Source: CAZVYN01 sp964631125
GTDB taxonomy: Bacteria; Eisenbacteria; RBG-16-71-46; CAIMUX01
Assembly (NCBI GenBank): GCA_964631125.1
Contig: CAZVYN010000074.1
Span: forward strand, 1-20,733
DNA length: 20,733 bases
Direction of reading: 5' to 3'
The translations under genes and the position numbers were made by a program. The notes below the pieces were generated by a model. The model was not told where the DNA came from. It did not search any database and was given only the letters and a program-made list of their open reading frames with translations. Each line of letters opens with the position of its first letter. The first letter of the stretch is position 1. This document shows positions 1 through 7,162 of the stretch, in pieces.

Positions 1-85
1 TCTACACGGTGTTCAATACGTGAAGAGGGGGCGCGCCCCCATCCCCCGGACGCGCCCCCTCTTCACGTATTGAACACCGTGTAGA
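1..85. repeat. Perfect inverted repeat, 35-bp arms, 15-nt loop
   Basis: Positions 1-35 are the exact reverse complement of positions 51-85, and the 15-nt loop (36-50) is C-rich. The inner part of the stem is very GC-rich and the outer part (GTGTTCAATACG) is mixed. The element lies 30 nt beyond the 3' end of the minus-strand transaldolase gene, so on RNA it could end or protect that transcript. The flank beyond position 1 is not visible, so a U-tract cannot be assessed. Alternatives are a dispersed palindromic repeat, or a fold-back artefact if this is a contig end. The symmetry is certain; the function is not known. Confidence 0.9.
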
Positions 86-115
86 TGCAGAAGAGGATGT
101 TGCGGACGAGCTGGC

Positions 116-1249
116 TCATGCCGCGCCCAACGCCGCGCGCTTCTGGCCGAGGCTCGCGAGCAGCTTGTCGTACGGATCGTTGAACTTCTCGATCGCCTCG
201 ACCAGGAGCTGGTCGGTCACGGCGCGGAACGAGACGCCGACGCTCTCCAGCCGCTCGAAGTAGCGGCGCGCGCCCTCCGGATCGTGCTCCACGGTGTTCG
301 GCGCGACCACGCCATGGTCGGTGAATCCCTCGATCGTCTCCATCGGCATGGTATTGACGGTGCTCGGGCCGATCAGCGTCTCGACATACATGACGTCACG
401 GTAGGCGGGATTCTTCGTACTGGTGCTCGCCCAGAGCGGGCGCTGCGCCCAGGCTCCGTTTTCTTGCAGGCGCCGGAACTCGTCGCGGCCGAAGATGCGC
501 AGGAACGATTGGTAGGCGAGACGCGCGTTCAAGATGGCCGCCTGTCCGCGCATCGCGAGGATCTCGGCGCTCTCGGTCGACGACGCCTTCGCGCGCTCGT
601 CCAGCTTCGCGTCGGTCAGCGTGTCGATCCGGCTGATGAAGAAGCTGGCGACCGAAGCGACCTGGAGCGGTTTGCCTTCCTTCGCCCGCCGCGTGAGGGC
701 GCGGAGGTACGCCTCGGCGACCGACTCGTAGGCCTCGATCGAGAAGAGCAGAGTGATGTTGATCGGGATCCCCTCGGCCAAGCAGGCCTCGATCGCCGGG
801 ACCCCCTCGGGCGTCCCGGGAATCTTGATCAACAGGTTGGGCCGGTCGACCCAGGCATGCAGCCGGCGCGCCGCCGTCAGCGTCCCCGCCGTGTCGCGCG
901 CGAGATGGGGCGACACCTCGAGGCTGACGTAGCCGTCTTGCCCGCCGGTGCGGTCGTGGACCGGACGAAGAACATCACACGCCATGCGGATGTCGGTCAC
1001 GGCCAGCTCTTCGTAGATCTGCTCGTCGCTCAGGTTGCGCGTCGAGAGTTCCGCCAGTTGCGTGTCGTAGGCCGAGCCCTTCGTCATCGCCTGATGGAAG
1101 ATCGCCGGATTCGACGTGACGCCGGAGAGAGCGACGGTGTCGATGAGTTGCTTCAGGCGGCCGCTCTGCACGATCTCGCGGCTCAGGGAATCGAGCCAGA
1201 CGGCGACGCCGGCCTCGGCGAGGCGAACGCAGGGGTTCGACGAGGACAT
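116..1249 (-). CDS. tal: Transaldolase
   Basis: Cytosolic transaldolase of the non-oxidative pentose phosphate pathway. It moves a dihydroxyacetone unit between sedoheptulose-7-phosphate and glyceraldehyde-3-phosphate through a Schiff base. The 377-residue product is close to the long actinobacterial/cyanobacterial type rather than the ~316-residue E. coli TalB type. Visible motifs are GVTSNPAIF near residue 43, the Schiff-base lysine in LLIKIPGTPEG (K142), NITLLFS and the barrel-strand motif VASFFISRID. The start is placed at the ATG at 1249, because AAGGAG lies 5 nt upstream; an in-frame GTG two codons earlier overlaps that ribosome-binding site and is unlikely. It is followed only by the inverted repeat at 1-85 and precedes no partner gene here, so operon context is limited. 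Family assignment is secure. Confidence 0.95.
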   Translation of the reverse strand: MSSSNPCVRLAEAGVAVWLDSLSREIVQSGRLKQLIDTVALSGVTSNPAIFHQAMTKGSAYDTQLAELSTRNLSDEQIYEELAVTDIRMACDVLRPVHDRTGGQDGYVSLEVSPHLARDTAGTLTAARRLHAWVDRPNLLIKIPGTPEGVPAIEACLAEGIPINITLLFSIEAYESVAEAYLRALTRRAKEGKPLQVASVASFFISRIDTLTDAKLDERAKASSTESAEILAMRGQAAILNARLAYQSFLRIFGRDEFRRLQENGAWAQRPLWASTSTKNPAYRDVMYVETLIGPSTVNTMPMETIEGFTDHGVVAPNTVEHDPEGARRYFERLESVGVSFRAVTDQLLVEAIEKFNDPYDKLLASLGQKRAALGAA

Positions 1250-1330
1250 GAGCACTCCTTGGGTGGCGGGTCGCCCTAGGTGATCGGACGTTGGCGCAAG
1301 CGAAGCGAGAGAATACGCGGCCGAGGGTGT

Positions 1331-1636
1331 TTACGCCTCCCCGAGTCGCGCCGCCAGCTTCTCCATCCGCTGGGCCAGCTCCACGTCGAGGGCGGTGACG
1401 CCGTCGCGGTCGTGCGTCCAGAGGGTGATCTCCACCCGGTCGTAGACATTGCTCCAGTCGGGGTGGTGGTTCAGCGCCTGCGCGTCCACGGCCGCTCCGG
1501 CCATGAAGGCAAACGCGCGGGCGAACGACTCGAACCGATAGGAGCGCAGGAGCTTGTCTCCCTCGACCCGCCAGCCGGGCAGGCCGGCCAGTTCCCTCCG
1601 GATCGCCTCGGGCGTCAGCTTGGTGCGGTCGGGCAT
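1331..1636 (-). CDS. phhB: Pterin-4a-carbinolamine dehydratase
   Basis: Small cytosolic enzyme that dehydrates 4a-hydroxytetrahydrobiopterin, recycling the pterin cofactor of aromatic amino acid hydroxylases. In bacteria without such hydroxylases, homologues have been linked to molybdopterin metabolism. At 101 residues it has the normal family length. The signature is present: NHHPDWSNVYDRVEI with H57, H58 and P59, the second histidine in LWTHD (H75), and D84 in the conserved C-terminal helix. AAGGGGG lies a few nucleotides upstream of the ATG. It is divergent from the membrane protein gene at 1698, with about 60 nt between them. No aromatic amino acid hydroxylase is visible in the window, so the pathway it serves here is open. 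Confidence 0.93.
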   Translation of the reverse strand: MPDRTKLTPEAIRRELAGLPGWRVEGDKLLRSYRFESFARAFAFMAGAAVDAQALNHHPDWSNVYDRVEITLWTHDRDGVTALDVELAQRMEKLAARLGEA

Positions 1637-1697
1637 CGGTCCCCCTTGGTCGTGTTACCCTCCCGCGCGGCCCGATCGTCGGTCCGGAAAGGCAGGG

Positions 1698-2057
1698 ATG
1701 TTCATGGGCGGCTTTCTCATCCGGCTCGCGGTTTCCGCGCTGGCCCTCTGGCTCACCGACATGGCGCTCGCCGGGGTCCAGTTCACCACGATTCCATCAC
1801 TCGTCGGGGCCGCGCTGGTGCTCGGCATCCTCAATGCGATCGTGCGGCCGGTCGTCGTCTTCCTCACCTTACCGCTAAACATCCTGACTCTGGGCCTCTT
1901 CACCTTCGTCATCAACGCCGCGATCCTGGGCCTGACGGCGCGGTTGGTGCCCGACTTCAAGATCACCGGCTTCTGGCCGGCGCTGCAGGCCGCGGTGGTC
2001 ATGGCGATCGTCTCGGCCGTCCTCAACTGGATGGTCAAGGACAAGAAGGACGACTGA
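1698..2057 (+). CDS. YvlD/phage holin superfamily IV membrane protein
   Basis: Integral inner-membrane protein of 119 residues, with four hydrophobic segments at roughly residues 5-25, 33-52, 56-80 and 92-112. The pattern matches the widespread family called phage holin family IV or YvlD (Pfam PF04020, formerly DUF360), including NAIVRPVVVFLTLPLNILT and the following LGLFTFVINA. Despite the name, most chromosomal members are not phage genes, and there is no phage context here. The C terminus is charged (KDKKDD) and probably cytoplasmic. The first ATG (1698) is chosen because a purine-rich GGAAAGGCAGGG precedes it; a second ATG two codons later is possible. It ends 13 nt from the convergent decarboxylase gene. 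The biochemical role is unknown. Confidence 0.85.
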   Translation: MFMGGFLIRLAVSALALWLTDMALAGVQFTTIPSLVGAALVLGILNAIVRPVVVFLTLPLNILTLGLFTFVINAAILGLTARLVPDFKITGFWPALQAAVVMAIVSAVLNWMVKDKKDD

Positions 2058-2070
2058 GGCCTGGTCGGCC

Positions 2071-3597
2071 CTAGGCGCGCGCAGCCCGCAGGACGTCGTC
2101 GACGATCCGGTCGAGCAGCGCTTCGTCGCAGCGGGGATGCAGAATGACCGCGCGAAGCCAGCGGGCGCCGCGATAGCCGGTGAAGCTGAGCCAGGCGCGC
2201 CCGCCCGACTCGATCGCCGCGTGCAGGCGGGCGTTCCAGTCGTCCAGCGCCGCCCCTTCGAGTTCTGGCCGGCCCCCGGCGGTAGGTCCGCGATGGCGGA
2301 AGCAGACGATGTTGAGGTCGGGCGCCTGGAGCAGTTCCAGCTCGGGCTCCGACTGGATCCGCGCGACCAGGTGGCCCGCCAGATGGTGGCAGCGCTCGAT
2401 CAGCCGTCCCAGGAGGTCGGCGCCGAAGTGCTCGAGCGTCAGGTACAGCTTGAGCGCGCCGACGCGCCGCGTCCCCTGGAGCGTCCACTCGCCGAGATTC
2501 CGGGTCGTGCGCCCGTTCGCGCTCTGATTCGAGTTCCCGTAGAGGAAGGCCTCGCGCAGATGTCGGTCGAGGTCGTCTTCGTCGCGAAAGAGGATCGACG
2601 CCGAGGTCTTGGGCACGAAGAGCCACTTCTGCGGATTGAAGGTGATCGAGTCGGCCTGCTCGATCCCGGCGAGTCGCGCGCGGAGGGACGGCGCGAGCGC
2701 GAGCGCGCCGCCGTAGGCCGCGTCGACGTGGAACCAGAGCCCTTCGCTGTGGGCGAGGGCGGCGAGTTCGGGCAGCGGGTCGAGCGATCCGGTCACGGTG
2801 GTGCCCGCCACGCCGACGATGCAGAACGGCTGCGCTCCTTCCGCGCGGGCCTGCCGCAGCGCCGCTTTCATGGCGTCGATGCGCACGCGCCCGAGCGCGT
2901 CGGCCGGTACGTGGATCCATCCTTCTCGCCCCAGCCCGAGGAGATTGGCCGTCTTCAGGAACGAGAAGTGCGCGTTCTCGGTCGCCAGGAAAACGAGCCG
3001 TTCGGGGCGAGCCGCCAATCCCTGAGACAACCGCTCGCGTCCCGCCGCGCGGTTTCGCGCGACGAGCAACCCCGTCATGTTGGCCAACGTGCCGCCGCTG
3101 ACGAGCGTGCCGGTCGGACGGGCGGGGTGGAATTCGGGCGTCGTGGCCGGCGTCAGAGTGGCCGTCGCGCCATTGGCGCCGAGTCCGAAGAGCCGCGCGG
3201 CCCACTGCATCAACCGCTGCTCCAGCTCGGTGAAGCGCGGCCCCATCTCGAAGGCGAGCATGTTGTTGTTGAGCGCCGAGACCGCCGCCTCGGAGAAGAT
3301 CCCCAGCGTCGACGCGATCGAATCCATGTGGCCGAGATAGCCGGGATGGCTCGGATTCATGCCGTGGGAGAGGTACTCGGCGAGTTCGGCCACCAGGTCA
3401 TCGGCGGATCGGCCGGTGCGCGACGGCTCGTACGGCGCCATTGAGTCGGGGATGGAGCGTTCCAGCGGTGGGCGCGCTCCTGCGCTCGCCGCCCGATCGA
3501 CGATGAGGTCGACGATGCGGTGCCCGAGCGCGCGGACCGATTCCACGTTCGAGCCGTCGGGCTCGATCCACAGCGGCTCGTCCGAGTTCGGCTTCAA
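2071..3597 (-). CDS. PLP-dependent decarboxylase (group II, aromatic amino acid/DABA decarboxylase-like)
   Basis: Fold-type I PLP enzyme of the group II amino acid decarboxylase family (aromatic L-amino acid, diaminobutyrate and glutamate decarboxylases). With the TTG start it has 508 residues. Motifs are NPSHPGYLGHM near 81, SGGTLANM near 168, the ring-stacking histidine in TENAHFSF (H210), HVDAAYGGA (H290, D292), and the cofactor lysine in FNPQKWLFV (K324). NPQKW replaces the more usual DPHKW and is seen in a bacterial subfamily. The substrate cannot be read from sequence. The TTG at 3597 overlaps the ispG stop as TTGA, with GAAGGGG just upstream, which suggests translational coupling; an in-frame ATG at 3636 (13 codons longer, inside ispG) is the alternative. 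Much longer upstream extensions of this frame are antisense or overlap artefacts. Confidence 0.88.
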   Translation of the reverse strand: MKPNSDEPLWIEPDGSNVESVRALGHRIVDLIVDRAASAGARPPLERSIPDSMAPYEPSRTGRSADDLVAELAEYLSHGMNPSHPGYLGHMDSIASTLGIFSEAAVSALNNNMLAFEMGPRFTELEQRLMQWAARLFGLGANGATATLTPATTPEFHPARPTGTLVSGGTLANMTGLLVARNRAAGRERLSQGLAARPERLVFLATENAHFSFLKTANLLGLGREGWIHVPADALGRVRIDAMKAALRQARAEGAQPFCIVGVAGTTVTGSLDPLPELAALAHSEGLWFHVDAAYGGALALAPSLRARLAGIEQADSITFNPQKWLFVPKTSASILFRDEDDLDRHLREAFLYGNSNQSANGRTTRNLGEWTLQGTRRVGALKLYLTLEHFGADLLGRLIERCHHLAGHLVARIQSEPELELLQAPDLNIVCFRHRGPTAGGRPELEGAALDDWNARLHAAIESGGRAWLSFTGYRGARWLRAVILHPRCDEALLDRIVDDVLRAARA

Positions 3598-5660
3598 CCG
3601 CGCCCCTTCGCGTCCGAAGCCTTCGGTTCGATCCATCGGCCATGCTCGTGGATGAGCGCGATCAACCGATCCACCGCTTCCGCTTGGTCGATCTTCTGCG
3701 CCACGCGCTCCTTGCCGACATAGAGATCGATCCGCCCGGAGCCGCTCCCGACATAGCCGAAGTCGGCATCGGCCATCTCGCCCGGTCCGTTCACGATGCA
3801 GCCCATGACGGCGATCTTGACCCCCGCGAGATGCCGCGTTCGCGCCTGGATTCGGGCGGTCGTGGTCTGGAGGTCGAACTGGGTGCGGCCGCACGACGGG
3901 CAGGCGATGAACTCGGCCTGCGTCAGGCGCAGTCGGCATCCTTGGAGGATCGCGTAGCTGCTCGAGACCGGCGCTTCGGTCCACGCGCGCTCCGAGGTCG
4001 GCCACGTGTGCAAGCCGACGACGCCGTCCACACCGTTGCCGCCGCCCGTCGGCGCGAGGCAGAGGACGTGACCGATGCCGTCGACCAAGAGCGCGCCCGC
4101 TTGGAGCGCGGCGTCCGCGCCGGGGAAGTCGGCCTCGACGAAGAGCAGCCCACCGTGTTCGCGCGCCACCGCGGCGAGCCGACGGGCACGTTCGATCCTG
4201 CGGGGTCCGGCTGGCGCGACGAATCCGAACGCCTCGAGGCCCGACTCCGCGCAGAGGGTTGCGATCTGTAGTGCGCAGTCCGACTGCGCGCCGTCTGAGT
4301 CCGACAGCCGCCACCGCACCGGCCGTCTCGCCGCTAACAAGATCTGGATGGCCGCCTGTGCTCGTTCCAGCCAGCCCGCCGCCGTCGGATCGATCGAAAG
4401 CCCGATCGCGTCAGCGCTGTGCACGAGATCCTGAAGTTGGTCGAGCCCCAGCTCGACCAACACCGGAACCGCACCGGACGTCCGTCGGCGAAAGTCTTGT
4501 AGCCCGAGTGTCAACGCCCCGCGGCTCCCTTCATCTCTCCCGCACATGACCGAAACCAACTCCACCGGCCGATCCTCGGTGGACGCCGGCGCCGGAATCC
4601 GCCCCTCCGCGTCGGGCGCCACTCGCTGCTCCACCCTCACCGGCGCACCGGTTCCGAACGGGATGCTCCCCAAGACCCAGCGGACCGGCCGAGCTGCGAC
4701 TCGGGTCTCGGCAACCGGGGGGAGATACCGCGCGCCGTCTCTCTCCACCGCGTCGAGGATCGCGCGCGCGGCCGGGATCTCGTGCACCGAGTCTTCCGTC
4801 AGCGAGACGCGGATCGTATCGCCGAGGCCGTCGCTGAGGAGCGAACCGATGCCGATCGCGCTCTTGATGCGCGCCTCCAGGCCGTCGCCCGCTTCGGTCA
4901 CGCCGAGGTGCAGGGGGTAGTCCATGCCGAGTTCGTCCATCCGCTGCACGAGAAGCCGATAGGCGGCGATCATCACGCTCGGGACCGACGACTTCATCGA
5001 CAAGACGATCTCGCGGTACCCCTCGTCCTCGCACATCTGGACGAACTCCAGCGCCGACTCGACCATGCCTGCGGGCGTGTCGCCGTAGCGGTTCATGATG
5101 CGGTCGGAGAGCGAGCCGTGATTCGTGCCGATGCGCATGGCGCATCCGTTCAGCTTGCAGGCGCGGACGAGCGGCGCGAACCGGCCGCGGACCCGCTCGA
5201 GTTCGGCGGCGTAGTCGGCCTCCGAGATCTCGAAGACGGCGAACCGCTTGCGATCGGCGAAATTGCCGGGATTGATCCGAACCTTCTCCACGATCTCGGC
5301 GGCGCGCAGCGCGGCGTCGGGCGTGTAGTGGATGTCGGCGATGAGCGGGACGTCGATCTTGTCGGCGCGAAGGCGTCGCTTGATCTCCCTGAGATTCTCC
5401 GCTTCGTTGAGCGACGGCGCGGTCAATCGAACGAGTGGGCAGCCCGCCTCGACCAGGGCTCGAACCTCACGGACCGCCGCTTCGGTGTCCATCGTCTCGC
5501 AGACGGTCATCGACTGGATCACGATCGGGTGATCGCCCCCGATGGAGACCGACCCGACCGGTACGACGCGAGTCGGACGCCTCCGCAGGCGGGAGTCCAG
5601 AGTGCGGGGATCGGTGGAGTCGGGAAGGGTCGGCATCGGCGCAGAAGATACCCGAAACAT
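3594..5660 (-). CDS. ispG: 4-hydroxy-3-methylbut-2-enyl diphosphate synthase, long form
   Basis: IspG (GcpE) converts 2-C-methyl-D-erythritol 2,4-cyclodiphosphate to HMBPP in the MEP isoprenoid pathway, using a [4Fe-4S] cluster. At about 688 residues it is the three-domain form found in plants, Bacteroidetes and some other phyla, with an insert domain between the TIM barrel and the cluster domain; E. coli IspG is ~372. The barrel starts at GSVSIGGDHPIVIQSMT (about residue 36) and includes LIADIHYTPD and RINPGNFAD. The cluster domain has ACPSCG (C587, C590), MGCIVNGPGEM (C621, E628) and DFGYVGSGSGRIDLYVG. No clear Shine-Dalgarno is seen; ATG 5660 and ATG 5636 are both possible, and both precede the homologous region. 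The same frame stays open far upstream over the acyltransferase gene, which I treat as GC-driven. The decarboxylase follows with a 4-nt overlap. Confidence 0.95.
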   Translation of the reverse strand: MFRVSSAPMPTLPDSTDPRTLDSRLRRRPTRVVPVGSVSIGGDHPIVIQSMTVCETMDTEAAVREVRALVEAGCPLVRLTAPSLNEAENLREIKRRLRADKIDVPLIADIHYTPDAALRAAEIVEKVRINPGNFADRKRFAVFEISEADYAAELERVRGRFAPLVRACKLNGCAMRIGTNHGSLSDRIMNRYGDTPAGMVESALEFVQMCEDEGYREIVLSMKSSVPSVMIAAYRLLVQRMDELGMDYPLHLGVTEAGDGLEARIKSAIGIGSLLSDGLGDTIRVSLTEDSVHEIPAARAILDAVERDGARYLPPVAETRVAARPVRWVLGSIPFGTGAPVRVEQRVAPDAEGRIPAPASTEDRPVELVSVMCGRDEGSRGALTLGLQDFRRRTSGAVPVLVELGLDQLQDLVHSADAIGLSIDPTAAGWLERAQAAIQILLAARRPVRWRLSDSDGAQSDCALQIATLCAESGLEAFGFVAPAGPRRIERARRLAAVAREHGGLLFVEADFPGADAALQAGALLVDGIGHVLCLAPTGGGNGVDGVVGLHTWPTSERAWTEAPVSSSYAILQGCRLRLTQAEFIACPSCGRTQFDLQTTTARIQARTRHLAGVKIAVMGCIVNGPGEMADADFGYVGSGSGRIDLYVGKERVAQKIDQAEAVDRLIALIHEHGRWIEPKASDAKGRG

Positions 5661-5804
5661 TGTCGGCGGGAGTGACTCGCGAGGACGGGCGGCGGCGGCC
5701 CGTTCCGAGGCGCACGACGGGATCATGCGATACACTGCGACGCCGTTCCTCCAGGTCAGCCGCGGGATGTCTCCATCGATGGTCCAATCAGCCCGGCCTC
5801 TCGC

Positions 5805-6944
5805 ATGACCCAACTGTATTTCAGGAACATCGACGGACTCAGGTTCTTCGCCTTCCTCATCGTCCTGGTCTCTCACCTCAGCATCTTCACCGGCTACGAG
5901 GCGCGATTCTATCGGCCGATCCGCAGGCTCTTCCTGACGCATGGCGATCTCGGGGTGAGCTTCTTCTTCACGCTCTCCGGGTTCTTGATCACCTACCTGC
6001 TGTTCCAGGAGAGAGAACGATCCGGGGTCGTGTCGCTCCGGCACTTCTACATTCGTCGCATCTTGCGAATTTGGCCCGTCTACCTGGTCGTGCTGGTGTG
6101 CGGGTTCTTCGTCTTTCCGCACCTGATCGATACGCCGCTCGCCGTGTCGCTCGAAGCCCCGCTCTCCCGGCTCCCCGCCTATCTGTTCTTCGCCGGCAAT
6201 ATAGATCTGGTCTATCTGGGACACGCCTCGGTCATTGTCGGCATCCTCTGGTCCCTGGCGGTGGAGGAGCAGTTCTATCTCGTCTGGCCGGCGGTTTTCA
6301 AGCGGGTCCGGGCGTCTCGAGTTCCGTGGATTCTCGGGACCGTCATCGCGGCGTCGTTCGTCTATCGATGGATCAACGCGGATAGCTACCAGGTGATCCA
6401 CTACATGACGTTCTCGGTCTTCTCGGACCTGGCCATCGGCTGCTTGTTCGCCTACCTCGTCTATTTCAAGGCAGGCGTCTGGAGGCTCTTCGAGAACCTG
6501 CCGAGGTGGGCGATCGTCCTGAACTACGCGCTCCTTCTGGTCTGCTTGGTCCTGCGTGGGATGCGCACGGAGCCGATCTCCGGCGCTCTGCCCCAGACGC
6601 TGCGGGCGCTCGAATCGTGCGTCTTCTGTCTACTCTTCGTCGGCATCATCTTGGAGCAGTGTTATTCGAAGCACTCACTGTTCAAAGTCGGGGACTCCCC
6701 GGCGCTGACCTATCTCGGGAAGATCTCCTACGGTCTCTGTGCCTATCACATGCTCGCCATGGTCCTGGTGCTCTGGGCCGGAGTCGTCTTCTTCGGTCTG
6801 CCGCTGACGCACGGTTCGATCTCGATCGTGATCGGCATCGCCGCCGCGACCTCTTTCGTCTCGATGGCGTTCGCACACCTCTCGTACATCTACATGGAGA
6901 AACCGGTGCTCAGGCTCAAGGAGCGGGTGGGATATTCGAAGTAG
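5805..6944 (+). CDS. Acyltransferase 3 family membrane protein (OafA/YrhL-like)
   Basis: Polytopic inner-membrane O-acyltransferase of the acyltransferase 3 family, whose members transfer acyl groups to surface polysaccharides, lipid A sugars or secondary metabolites. The 379 residues contain about ten hydrophobic segments. Family landmarks are FRNIDGLRFFAFLIVLVSH with the conserved histidine at its end, GDLGVSFFFTLSGFLIT, the basic RHFYIRRILRIWPVY and SLAVEEQFYLVWP. There is no fused SGNH domain, so this is the short form. The 144-nt gap to the divergent ispG contains no convincing promoter. No glycan cluster surrounds it, so the acceptor is unknown. The ATG at 5805 directly precedes the first conserved motif; no strong ribosome-binding site is seen. 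Confidence 0.9.
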   Translation: MTQLYFRNIDGLRFFAFLIVLVSHLSIFTGYEARFYRPIRRLFLTHGDLGVSFFFTLSGFLITYLLFQERERSGVVSLRHFYIRRILRIWPVYLVVLVCGFFVFPHLIDTPLAVSLEAPLSRLPAYLFFAGNIDLVYLGHASVIVGILWSLAVEEQFYLVWPAVFKRVRASRVPWILGTVIAASFVYRWINADSYQVIHYMTFSVFSDLAIGCLFAYLVYFKAGVWRLFENLPRWAIVLNYALLLVCLVLRGMRTEPISGALPQTLRALESCVFCLLFVGIILEQCYSKHSLFKVGDSPALTYLGKISYGLCAYHMLAMVLVLWAGVVFFGLPLTHGSISIVIGIAAATSFVSMAFAHLSYIYMEKPVLRLKERVGYSK

Positions 6945-7162
6945 GGGGACGGGGGCGAGCGCCCTCGCGGGGAATACGCGACGGGCGAAGAGGATTGGCG
7001 GTAGCCGGCGCCGTTTCTTGATGCTAGCGTCCCGCTTCCGGTCCACACTGCCGGCCTCGAGGCGACCTCCCGGGGCCAGAGTTGCTCGCATCGTGCGTTG
7101 AGCGCCACGACGTTCGAAGCCATTTCGAACGTCTTGGTTCTCGCAACTAGCGGGAGGTCTCC
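6945..7162 (+). promoter_or_regulatory. 218-nt intergenic leader with a 10-bp dyad
   Basis: No gene is supported here. Just after the acyltransferase stop there is a short GGGC-GAGC-GCCC hairpin (about 6954-6965), too weak to call a terminator. Closer to the next gene, GACGTTCGAA (7109-7118) and TTCGAACGTC (7124-7133) form a perfect 10-bp inverted repeat with a 5-nt spacer. This lies 30 nt before the ATG at 7163, between any promoter and the ribosome-binding site GGGAGGT (about 7151-7157). It could be an operator or an mRNA hairpin. The dyad is seen directly; its role is inferred. Confidence 0.5.

Noticed and set aside
284..1279. Long plus-strand ORF antisense to transaldolase
   Set aside because: Arginine- and leucine-rich translation with no recognisable domain, opposite a well-conserved gene; long antisense frames are expected in GC-rich DNA.
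1698..2057. Prophage holin
   Set aside because: The family name is historical; no endolysin, capsid or integrase genes are nearby.
5661..6401. Upstream extension of the ispG frame across the acyltransferase gene
   Set aside because: The extension is antisense to a clear membrane protein and has low-complexity charged sequence; IspG homology starts near 5560.
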